64,000 bases of DNA from CALABS01 sp050260775 (GTDB lineage Bacteria; Pseudomonadota; Alphaproteobacteria; Rhodospirillales; Magnetospirillaceae). The notes below the pieces were generated by a model, which saw nothing but the letters and a program-made list of their open reading frames with translations, was not told the DNA's origin and searched no databases. Positions 45,295 to 53,064 of the stretch are shown piece by piece. Position 1 is the stretch's first letter. The number at the start of each line of letters is the position of its first letter. The stretch covers positions 121,135 through 185,134 of the forward strand of contig JBLNCP010000019.1 of NCBI GenBank assembly GCA_050260775.1, read 5' to 3'. A program made the translations under genes and the position numbers.

Positions 45295-47352
45295 GTGAAG
45301 GCGCTGAAGCGGTACGACATCCTCCTGGCGCTTTTCTTTTTCCTCGGTGCGTTGCCGGCGCAGTACTCCGAGATCCTGTCGCTGCTCGAGGAGCAGACCA
45401 TCTCGATGCGCCATCAGCTGCGCATGGCCTGGGGTGACCGCAAGGACCTGGCGTTCTCGAAGGACGTGGTCCTGGTCAACGTGGACGAACGCTTCTTCAA
45501 GGCCTACGGCAGCTATCCGCTCAGGCGCACCGACATTGCCGCCATCGTCGCCAACCTCAAGGCGCTGGGGGCGAAGGTCATCGCGGTCGACATGCTGATG
45601 GACTTCCCCAGTTCCTACGGCGAGGACCCCGCCCTGGCCAAGGCGCTGAAGGACTCCGGCAACACCTTGCTGGTGGCGCAGGCGGAGTTCCGGGCCGGAA
45701 AGTTCGAAAGGATGAACTACCCGACGGCGGCCCTCGACCAGGCCTCGGACAGCGCCTACACCAACATCTCGTCCAACAGCGCCCTGCTGACGCTGCTGTC
45801 GCGCCTCAAGATCCATCCCGAGATCACCGCCGAGCGCGGCGGCTGGCCGTTCGCCGTGGCGGCCACCGCCAAGTATCTCGGGGTCGAGCCGGCGCTCGCG
45901 CCGGGGGAATTGCGGCTGGGCGATCGGACGGTGCCGCTCGACCATTTCAACAAGCTCTACATCGACTTCCCCCCGCTTCCCAACGGCACCCGCTTCCTCA
46001 GCCAGTCGGCGGGGATCAGCGCCCTGGAATTCCTGGATATTTCCGGCCTGGACGAGAACGACCGGGAGGAGCTGTCCTATTGGGTGCGGGACAAGCTGGT
46101 GATCATCGGCGACACCTCCGAGGTCTCGCACGACTGGTTCGACACGCCGGTCGGCATGGTCTACGGGGTCGAGATCATCGCCGACACCATCCACAGCCTG
46201 CTGCGCGGCGGGCCTGTGCGGGCCGCCAATCCGGTCGCCGCCGCCACCGCGACGCTGACGCTGGGCCTGTTCATCACCCTGGCGGGCCTCAGCCTCACCA
46301 ATCCGCTCGCCCGCGGTCTCGTGGTGCTGTCGGTGGCCCTGATGTACGGCGCCCTGGAAACCGCAGTGTACGTCAACCGCGGCATCGCCTTTCCCATGGC
46401 CTACCCGCTGGTGGCCGCGATCCTCACCTACCTCGGCATCGAATACCGGCACTACATGCTGGTGCGCGACCAGAAGGCGCAGATCGCCAAGACGTTCGGC
46501 CAGTACATCCCCGGCGAACTGGTGGACGAGATGAACCGCACCGGCCAGAGGGTGTCGGTCGGCGGCGAAAGCCGCGAGATGACCGTGCTGTTCTCGGATG
46601 TCCGCGGCTTCACCACCATCTCCGAAGGCCTGCCGCCGCAGCAACTGACGGTGCTGATGAACGCGTTCCTCAGCCCGATGACCAAGGTCATCCACCAGCA
46701 CCGCGGCACCATCGACAAGTACATGGGCGACGCCATCATGGCGTTCTGGGGGGCGCCGCTGAAGGACGCCGACCACGCCCGCCACGCCGTCATGGCGGCG
46801 CTCGAGATGAACCGCACCATGGACGGGCTGGCGGAAAGCTTCCTGGCGCGCGGCTGGAAGCCGATCAAGATCGGCATCGGCCTCAATACCGGCGTGATGA
46901 GCGTCGGCAACATGGGATCCGACTTCCGCCTCGCCTATACGGTGATGGGCGATGCCGTCAACCTGGGCTCGCGCCTGGAGAGCCTGACCAAGCAGTACGG
47001 CGTCAACGTGATGATCAGCGAGTACACCCACGCGGCGGTGCCGGGTCTGGTGGCACGCGAGCTGGACATGGTGCGGGTGAAGGGCAAGGACACGCCGGTG
47101 CGCATCTTCGAGCCCATCGGATTCGAGGGCGACGTCGACGACGAGACCCTGGTCCGCCTCAAGCGCTATCACGAGGCCGTCGAGGCCTACCGCAGCCAGA
47201 ACTTCAAGGCCGCCCGCGTCGAGTTCCAGGGGCTGCTGGTCGACGAACCCGAGCGCACGATCTACAAGATCTACCTGCAGCGCATCGATCATTTCATCGA
47301 CGAGCCGCCGGCTCTCGACTGGGATGGCGTCTACACGCACAAAGAGAAGTGA
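45295..47352 (+). CDS. CHASE2-domain class III adenylate cyclase (685 aa)
   Basis: Starts with GTG at 45295 after a G-rich ribosome site. One membrane helix (residues 8-24) precedes a periplasmic CHASE2 domain (about 30-310) with VVLVNVDERFFKAYGSYPLRR and KLVIIGDTSEVSHDWFDTPVG. Three more helices lie about 325-390. The cytoplasmic cyclase domain (about 428-600) has metal aspartates Asp435 (TVLFSDVRGFTT) and Asp479 (DKYMGDAIMAFWG), and the NLGSRLE helix with the transition-state Asn and Arg. The lysine before YMGD and the Thr in AYTVMGDAVN favour ATP over GTP, which is an inference. It links an extracytoplasmic signal to cAMP. The next gene begins five bases after its stop. Confidence 0.92.
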   Translation: MKALKRYDILLALFFFLGALPAQYSEILSLLEEQTISMRHQLRMAWGDRKDLAFSKDVVLVNVDERFFKAYGSYPLRRTDIAAIVANLKALGAKVIAVDMLMDFPSSYGEDPALAKALKDSGNTLLVAQAEFRAGKFERMNYPTAALDQASDSAYTNISSNSALLTLLSRLKIHPEITAERGGWPFAVAATAKYLGVEPALAPGELRLGDRTVPLDHFNKLYIDFPPLPNGTRFLSQSAGISALEFLDISGLDENDREELSYWVRDKLVIIGDTSEVSHDWFDTPVGMVYGVEIIADTIHSLLRGGPVRAANPVAAATATLTLGLFITLAGLSLTNPLARGLVVLSVALMYGALETAVYVNRGIAFPMAYPLVAAILTYLGIEYRHYMLVRDQKAQIAKTFGQYIPGELVDEMNRTGQRVSVGGESREMTVLFSDVRGFTTISEGLPPQQLTVLMNAFLSPMTKVIHQHRGTIDKYMGDAIMAFWGAPLKDADHARHAVMAALEMNRTMDGLAESFLARGWKPIKIGIGLNTGVMSVGNMGSDFRLAYTVMGDAVNLGSRLESLTKQYGVNVMISEYTHAAVPGLVARELDMVRVKGKDTPVRIFEPIGFEGDVDDETLVRLKRYHEAVEAYRSQNFKAARVEFQGLLVDEPERTIYKIYLQRIDHFIDEPPALDWDGVYTHKEK

Positions 47353-47357
47353 CCGTC

Positions 47358-50300
47358 ATGGCCGTCCGACCGCATCTCGCCTTCACCCTGACTGCCGCCA
47401 TCGCGCTGGCCGTGGCCCTGCCGCCGACCGGTCCAGCCTTGGCCCAGTCCTCGCAAGCGACGCCCCAGGCCGAGAAGCTGGCCCAGAAGGGCAAGCAGGC
47501 GCTCGACGCCGGCGATGCGGCCGCCGCCTTCGCGTCCTTCCTCAAGGCGCATGAGCTGGCGCCGTCCGACCGCAACTACGTCCACAACGCCGCGGCGCTT
47601 GCCGCCGTGCTCGGCCAGACCGACAAGGCGGCACAGCTCTACCGGGCCGCGCTGGCGCTGGCGGCGCCGGCCGGGGCGCGCGAGGACGCCCTGCTGTACG
47701 TCCAGGAAATCGCCAAGCTGGTGGACACCGCCCCCGCCTGGGTCGCCGAGCGCCAGCAATCCGCATCGGCGGTCCCCGAGGCCAAGGCGCGCGTGCTCGC
47801 CATGTGGCAGAAGCGGCGCGAGCAGGCCCTGACCGCGGCCAAGGCCGGTGACGCCGCGACGGCGCTGGAGCAAGCCGAGATGGCGCTGTCGGTGGCCCGC
47901 GACAATCTGGGCGAGGCTCATCTGGCGACCATCGCCAGCGGCACCGACGTGGCGCGGCTCAAGGCCATGGCCGCCCAGTTCGCGGCGGCCGACGAGGCGT
48001 TCCGCCAGACCATCGCGGCGGCGACCCAGGCGCTGGGCGCCGGGCATCCCGAGACCCTGGCGATCCTGTCGGCCCAGGCGGAGACGGAAGCGGGACAGGC
48101 GCGCTATCTCAAGGCCGCCGAGATCTACGAGCAGGCCGCCAAGACCGCCGGCCAGGCCCTGGGCGCCGGACATCCGCGCACGCTGGACCTGCAGATGGCG
48201 TGGGCCGCCGCCCTGGTGCAGGCCAGCCGTGCCGGCGACGCGGGCAAGGTGCTGGCCGCCGCCTGCGCCACGGCGCGCAAGACCTGGGGCGACTGGCACC
48301 CGCAGACGGCACGGTGCCTGACCAAGCTTGCCAACGCCCTGCGGGAGCAGGGGGAGTACGGCCCGGCCTGGGGCGCGGTCGAGGAAGCCATGGCCATCCA
48401 CAAGGCCCTGGTGCCGGCGACCGAGGCCGATGCCCTGGCGGCGCGGCTGGAGGCGGCCGCCATCGAGTCCAAACGCGGCCGCCATGCCGAGGCGCGCGCC
48501 TTGCTGGACGGCGTGGTCGGCGACGCCCAGGCCGCCGGGGCCAAGGCGGTGGAGATGGCGGCCAAGGCGGACCTCGCCTCCCTGCTCGACGAGACCGGCG
48601 CGTACGCGGTGGCCGAGGCCCTGGCCAAGGAGGTCCATGCCTACGACGCCCAGACCCTCGGCGACGCCCATCCCGCCACGGTCTCGGCCGAGGTGACCAT
48701 CGGCAGCATCTACCGCAAGCAAGGGCGCCTGCGCGAGGCCGAGGACGTGTTCGCCGATGCCTATGCCCGCTTCACCAAGGTGCTGGGCAATGACCACGGC
48801 TTCACGGTCATCGCCGCCAACAACCTGGGCGAGATCCTGGAGAAGGAAGGCCTGTTCGACCGCGCCGAACCCTACCTGCGCCAGGCCTACGAGGGCGTGC
48901 GCAAGCTCTACGGCGACTCCCACCCCAACACCATCGTCAGCATGAACAACCTGGCGCTGCTGCACGAGAGCCAGGGCGAGTTCGACAAGGCCGAGGCCCT
49001 CTACAAGAGCGCCATCACGCTGAGCTCCAAGAAGCTGGGGCCCAACCACCCCGATACGGTCGCCTTCGTCAACAACCTGGCCTACCTCTACCTGCTCAAG
49101 CGCGAGTACGACAAGGCGGCGGGGTCGTTCCGGCAGGTGGTGGATTCGTGGACCAAGACCTACGGCCCGCGCCACCAGAACACGCTGAAAGCGGTCAACA
49201 GCCTGGGCCGCGCCCTGCACCGCCAGGGCAAGCTCGGCGAGGCCGAACCGCTGCTGACGCGTGCCCTGGAGGGCCGCCGCGCCGCCCTGGGCGAAAGCCA
49301 CATGGACACGCTGCGCTCCATGCACGACCTCGGCGCCCTCCATCGCAGCGCCAAGCGCCTGGACAAGGCGCGCCAGCTGCTGGAACTGACGCGGACGGCG
49401 GACGAGGCGGCGCTGGGCAAGCTGCACCCCTACACCTTCGAGACCATGGAGACGCTGGCGGGCGCCTACGAGGACCTCGGCGACCTCGCCAAGGCCTACG
49501 AGGTGCGGCACGAGACCTTCCTGCGTCGCAACGAGTTCCTCGCCACCATGCTCTATGTGACCGGCGAGAACGCGCGCGAGGGCTACATCCGCTTGCACGG
49601 GCCGGAATACGCGGCCTACCTGGACCTCCTCGCCCGCATGGACCCGGCCATTGCCGGCCGCGGGATCCTGGAGGCTAGCCTCAACCGCAAGGGCCTGCTG
49701 TTCAAGGTGGCGTCCGAGGTCACCCAGGTCACCCGCATGGCGCGCTCGCCCGAACTTGCCGCCATCGCCCAGGACCTCACCGCGACCCGCAAGCAGCTCG
49801 CCTCGCTCACCCTGTCGGGGCCGACCGACGCGACCAAGGACAACCATCTCACGCTCATCAGCGAGCTGGAGAACAAGGTCAGCAAGCTGCAGGGCGACCT
49901 CGGCCGCGCCAGCACCCGCTATTACAAGGCGACCGCCAACATCTCGGTCGACGATCTGGTCGCGGCGCTGCCCGACGATGCGGTGCTCGTCGATTTCGTC
50001 CAGTACGGCATCGACGGGGCCCAGAAGCTGGTGGCCGCCACCCTGCGCAAGGAGGGCGGCAAGCCGGTATTCGGCTTCGTCCGCTACGACGACCCGGCGG
50101 CGCTGGATGCCGCCGTGCTCAAGTACCGCAAGGACATCCAGGACGAAGAGAAGGATCTCGACGACCTGATCGAGACCGGGCAGGCCACCTACGACCTGAT
50201 CTGGAAGCCGGTGGCCGCCCAGGTCGGTTCGGCCACCAAGGTGTTCGTGATCCCCGACGGCACGCTCAACATCCTGCCATTCAGCGCGCTGGTGGAGAAG

Positions 50301-51203
50301 TCCGGCAAGTACCTCATGGAGCGCGTCGACCTCCACGTCTACACCACATCGCGCAACCTGCTGCCGTCCAAGCTGCCGCCGGCCAAGGGCGGCTACATGA
50401 TCAACGCCGGTCCCGACTACAACACCGACCAGGTGACCGGGAAGGAGACGCTGGAAAAGGCCCGCTCGCGCGCCGCCTCGCCGGTGCAGGAGGGCCTGCG
50501 CGGCATGTCGTCGGGCATGCGCGGCCTCAAGTTCGACCCGCTGCCGGGCGCCGAGCGCGAGGGCCAGCTGATCCGTGCCAAGGTCGACGGCACCGGCAAG
50601 CCCAACGCCATCTATTCCAAGGCGGACGCGCAGGAAAAGGTGCTGCGCGACATGAACGAGCCGCCCGAGGTGCTGCACATCGCCACCCACGGCTTCTTCC
50701 TCAAGGCCGACGACACGCTGAGGAAACGCCTGCTCAAGCTGCAGCGCGGCGGCGACATCCAGATCCCGCCGCCCGGTGACAATCCGCTGCTGCGCTCGGG
50801 CCTCGCCTTCGCCGGCGTCAACGCCAACGCCCAGCTGCTGGGCGAGATCGACACCGACAACGACGGGGTGCTCACCGCGCTGGAAGTGCTGGGGCTGAAC
50901 CTCAGCGGCACCCGTCTCGCCATCCTGTCGGCCTGCGAAACCGGCCTCGGCGAGATCCACGAGGGCGAGGGTGTCTACGGCCTGCGCCGTGCCTTCCAGG
51001 AGGCGGGCGTCGGCTCGGTGGTGTCGTCCCTGTGGGAAGTCAGCGACGCCGGCACCCAGACCCTGATGACCGCCCTGTACGGGCGCCTGATGGCCGGCAA
51101 GGAGCCGCACCAGGCGCTACGCGAGGCCCAGCTGGAGATGCTGCGCATCGGCCAGTGGAGCTCGCCCTACATCTGGTCGGCGTTCTTCATGGTCGACGGC
51201 TGA
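47358..51203 (+). CDS. Exported TPR-CHAT protease (1,281 aa)
   Basis: The ATG at 47358 has GAGAAG before it; a GTG nine bases up is also in frame. A signal peptide (FTLTAAIALAVALPP...ALAQ) ends near residue 31. Residues about 35-720 contain tetratricopeptide repeats of kinesin-light-chain type, e.g. AEPYLRQAYEGVRKLYGDSHPNT. The C-terminal CHAT domain (caspase-like clan CD peptidase, about 860-1,281) has catalytic His1111 in LHIATHGFF and Cys1193 in LSACETG, so it should be active. An EF-hand-like DTDNDGVLTALE lies between them. Caspase-like enzymes cut after specific residues; the substrate is unknown, but the neighbouring giant or FecR-like protein are candidates. It is the last gene of the set. 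Confidence 0.92.
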   Translation: MAVRPHLAFTLTAAIALAVALPPTGPALAQSSQATPQAEKLAQKGKQALDAGDAAAAFASFLKAHELAPSDRNYVHNAAALAAVLGQTDKAAQLYRAALALAAPAGAREDALLYVQEIAKLVDTAPAWVAERQQSASAVPEAKARVLAMWQKRREQALTAAKAGDAATALEQAEMALSVARDNLGEAHLATIASGTDVARLKAMAAQFAAADEAFRQTIAAATQALGAGHPETLAILSAQAETEAGQARYLKAAEIYEQAAKTAGQALGAGHPRTLDLQMAWAAALVQASRAGDAGKVLAAACATARKTWGDWHPQTARCLTKLANALREQGEYGPAWGAVEEAMAIHKALVPATEADALAARLEAAAIESKRGRHAEARALLDGVVGDAQAAGAKAVEMAAKADLASLLDETGAYAVAEALAKEVHAYDAQTLGDAHPATVSAEVTIGSIYRKQGRLREAEDVFADAYARFTKVLGNDHGFTVIAANNLGEILEKEGLFDRAEPYLRQAYEGVRKLYGDSHPNTIVSMNNLALLHESQGEFDKAEALYKSAITLSSKKLGPNHPDTVAFVNNLAYLYLLKREYDKAAGSFRQVVDSWTKTYGPRHQNTLKAVNSLGRALHRQGKLGEAEPLLTRALEGRRAALGESHMDTLRSMHDLGALHRSAKRLDKARQLLELTRTADEAALGKLHPYTFETMETLAGAYEDLGDLAKAYEVRHETFLRRNEFLATMLYVTGENAREGYIRLHGPEYAAYLDLLARMDPAIAGRGILEASLNRKGLLFKVASEVTQVTRMARSPELAAIAQDLTATRKQLASLTLSGPTDATKDNHLTLISELENKVSKLQGDLGRASTRYYKATANISVDDLVAALPDDAVLVDFVQYGIDGAQKLVAATLRKEGGKPVFGFVRYDDPAALDAAVLKYRKDIQDEEKDLDDLIETGQATYDLIWKPVAAQVGSATKVFVIPDGTLNILPFSALVEKSGKYLMERVDLHVYTTSRNLLPSKLPPAKGGYMINAGPDYNTDQVTGKETLEKARSRAASPVQEGLRGMSSGMRGLKFDPLPGAEREGQLIRAKVDGTGKPNAIYSKADAQEKVLRDMNEPPEVLHIATHGFFLKADDTLRKRLLKLQRGGDIQIPPPGDNPLLRSGLAFAGVNANAQLLGEIDTDNDGVLTALEVLGLNLSGTRLAILSACETGLGEIHEGEGVYGLRRAFQEAGVGSVVSSLWEVSDAGTQTLMTALYGRLMAGKEPHQALREAQLEMLRIGQWSSPYIWSAFFMVDG

Positions 51204-51218
51204 TCAGGGACCGCCCGC

Positions 51219-51428
51219 GGGTGTCATCCTGAGGGAGCGTTGGCGACCGAAGGATCTCGTATCTGCCCGAGATCCTGCGCTGCGCTCCAGGATGACAGGG
51301 ACGGGCGGTTGACGGTGGGCGCATGTCTCCCAGCTGTCATCCTGAGGAAGCGCAAGCGACCGAAGGATCTGATCGGACCGGGGCAGCATGCCAAGCGGAA
51401 CGAGATCCTTCGCTCACGCTCAGGATGA
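51219..51428. repeat. Two palindromic intergenic repeat units
   Basis: Two related inverted-repeat units (about 51219-51297 and 51336-51428) start with TGTCATCCTGAGG and end with CTCCAGGATGACAG or CTCAGGATGA. The internal halves GAAGGATCT and AGATCCT pair. The TCATCCTGAG...GAAGGATCT type is a common intergenic element of alphaproteobacteria and Bacteria generally. It fills the 235-base gap after the CHAT gene; no other gene is seen here. Confidence 0.8.
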
Positions 51429-51438
51429 GGACGGGCCC

Positions 51439-51906
51439 CTAATACCCGACGAACGTGCCGGCGGCGCCGATGAACACGGTGAACAGGCCGAGGGCCAGGT
51501 TGACGGTCACCACCTGGCGGATCTTGGCCTGCTGGCTGGCGGCGGCATGGAGGTCGCCGTGGGCCAGCGCCCGCTTGAAGGCGCCGAACGGGCCGAAGAA
51601 CATGTAGACGTAGAGCAGCATCATCACCGCGCCGGTCGCCTGCATGATGTCGACGTGCAGGGCGCCGCCGCCGATGCCGCCGCGATAGCCGGTCAGCAGG
51701 GTGCCGTAGCCGGTGGCGAGCAGGATCAGGATCGACAGCCACACCCAGGTGAAGAAGCGGGGCAGCACGCGCCGCCATAGGGCCAGCCGCTCGGGCGGAG
51801 CCATTTCGGCGACGGCCGGGCGCAGCGCCACGTGGGCGAAGAACATGCCGCCGACCCAGATGACGGCGGCGATGGTGTGCAGACCGATGGCAATGGCGTA
51901 AAGCAT
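51439..51906 (-). CDS. CopD-family-like integral membrane protein
   Basis: Begins with ATG at 51906, two bases after the ParA-type gene's stop. The 155-aa product has four hydrophobic segments: about 2-25 (LYAIAIGLHTIAAVIWVGGMFF), 50-75, 90-110 and 133-153. The start HTIAAVIWVGGMFFAHVALRPA is typical of the CopD/YozB-like family, which is linked to copper or haem handling but is poorly defined functionally. No copper gene is adjacent. Tight spacing with the ParA gene indicates one transcript. Confidence 0.8.
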   Translation of the reverse strand: MLYAIAIGLHTIAAVIWVGGMFFAHVALRPAVAEMAPPERLALWRRVLPRFFTWVWLSILILLATGYGTLLTGYRGGIGGGALHVDIMQATGAVMMLLYVYMFFGPFGAFKRALAHGDLHAAASQQAKIRQVVTVNLALGLFTVFIGAAGTFVGY

Positions 51907-51908
51907 CT

Positions 51909-52553
51909 TCACTCCCAACCCAACTTGGCCGCGATCTCGGCGGCCAGGGCCCTGATTTCCTTGGTGGCGGTGTGACGAGGGGCGCTCTCGACCACGCCCT
52001 TGCCCTCCATCATGCTGGCGGCGAAGGCGACGCGGTTGCCGAGCACGGTGGCGGCCACCGGCATCTCGGCCTGGATGATCTTGCGCCGCACCGCGTCGAC
52101 CAGCTTGCCCTTGGCCGGGGTGCGGTTGAACACCATCAGGGCCGCCGACTTTTCCTTCTTGGCCATGTCCAGCGTCGGCTGGGTGGCCCACAGGTCCATG
52201 GGCGAGGGCTGCATGGGCACCAGGATGAGGTCGGCGGCGCGCACGGCGATGCGCACGTCGGTCTCGGCGTGCGGCGGGCTGTCGACGATGATGACGTCGA
52301 GGCCGCCCTTCAGGCGGTCCAGCTCGTTGGACAGCCGCCAGCCCGAGGCCTGGACGAAGGTGATGCCGGCGCCGTCGGCGTCCACCAGGGCGCGGCGGAC
52401 CTCGAACCACATCGCCAAGGAGCCCTGGGGATCGATGTCGACCAGCCCGACCCGCTTGCCGGCGGCCGCGAAGGCGACGCCCAATTGCGCGGCGATCGTC
52501 GTCTTGCCGGCACCGCCTTTCTGCTGGGCGATGGTGATGGCCTTTGCCGACAT
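51909..52553 (-). CDS. ParA/MipZ-family P-loop ATPase
   Basis: The 214-aa protein has a deviant Walker A motif (QQKGGAGKTTIAAQL), DIDPQGSLAMWFE, and the Walker B-type VIIVDSPPHAE. These define the ParA/MinD superfamily that positions chromosomes, plasmids or protein complexes by ATP-dependent surface binding. The compact single-domain form without an N-terminal DNA-binding part matches the orphan ParA group. There is no parB or parS partner in the window, so its cargo cannot be named. It shares an operon with the CopD-like gene. Confidence 0.9.
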   Translation of the reverse strand: MSAKAITIAQQKGGAGKTTIAAQLGVAFAAAGKRVGLVDIDPQGSLAMWFEVRRALVDADGAGITFVQASGWRLSNELDRLKGGLDVIIVDSPPHAETDVRIAVRAADLILVPMQPSPMDLWATQPTLDMAKKEKSAALMVFNRTPAKGKLVDAVRRKIIQAEMPVAATVLGNRVAFAASMMEGKGVVESAPRHTATKEIRALAAEIAAKLGWE

Positions 52554-52603
52554 GAGGTTCCTCGTCTAGCGTGTTCTACGGCCGGAAGGCTACGCCACTC
52601 GGG

Positions 52604-52885
52604 CTAATTTGCAAGTGTCAGCAGGGCGGTGACCACCGCCGCCAGCGTCAGGCCTGCGAAGATGCCGTTGTGGATGCGGGCGGGCATCAGCGGGCGGCTG
52701 ATCAGGAAGGTGAGGGCCAGCGCCGGGAAGGCCAGCCACGGGACGAACGGCAGGCCGGCCGCCACCGCGGCCAGCGGCCACATCCGCCGGTCGGGCGCCA
52801 TCAGGGTGCGGCGCCTGAGCCGGACATACACGGCGAGCATCCACAGTGCGGGGGCGAGTCCGAGGAGGGTGAGAAGGGTAAGCAT
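52604..52885 (-). CDS. Small membrane protein of unknown function (93 aa)
   Basis: The ATG at 52885 is chosen because the frame upstream is Pro/Arg-rich and coincides with an intergenic palindrome, and because GGAAG lies just before it. Three hydrophobic segments are seen (about 1-20, 36-55 and 73-91), separated by a basic loop YVRLRRRTLMAPDRR. No known domain is recognised. It lies on the same strand as the ParA/CopD pair and 50 bases upstream of it. Confidence 0.6.
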   Translation of the reverse strand: MLTLLTLLGLAPALWMLAVYVRLRRRTLMAPDRRMWPLAAVAAGLPFVPWLAFPALALTFLISRPLMPARIHNGIFAGLTLAAVVTALLTLAN

Positions 52886-52901
52886 GGGGCTTCCATCGAT
52901 T

Positions 52902-53035
52902 CCCTCGCCCGCTTGCGGGAGAGGGAGGGGCCCGCCGCGGCAGCGGTGGGAGGGTGAGGGAGCGGGACGCCTCGGCATGGAAAACCCTCACCCGGCTCGC
53001 GAGGCTCGCCACCCTCTCCCGCAAGCGGGCGAGGG
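52902..53035. repeat. Perfect 24-bp inverted repeat with nested palindromes
   Basis: The arms at 52902-52925 and 53012-53035 are exact reverse complements, and each is also nearly palindromic itself (CCCTC...GAGGG around GCTTGC). Inside, GGGTGAGGG and CCCTCACCC make a second pair. The whole 134-base element can fold as one long cruciform. It lies between the small membrane protein and dnaE2; this is a widespread type of alphaproteobacterial intergenic repeat. Confidence 0.85.
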
Positions 53036-53064
53036 TTAGAACATAGCGCGGGGCTTGCGCCCGT

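Noticed and set aside
50850..50885. EF-hand calcium site in the CHAT protease
   Set aside because: DTDNDGVLTALE matches the loop pattern, but CHAT domains generally have a similar D/E-rich G-x-L-T-A-x-E stretch before the catalytic cysteine, so it may be coincidental.
51909..52553. Plasmid or chromosome partition locus (parAB)
   Set aside because: No parB gene or parS-like repeat is next to the ParA-type gene; its partner in the operon is a CopD-like membrane protein.
52886..52978. Longer N-terminus for the 93-aa membrane protein
   Set aside because: The extension is Pro/Arg-rich and lies wholly in the intergenic palindrome, with no ribosome site.
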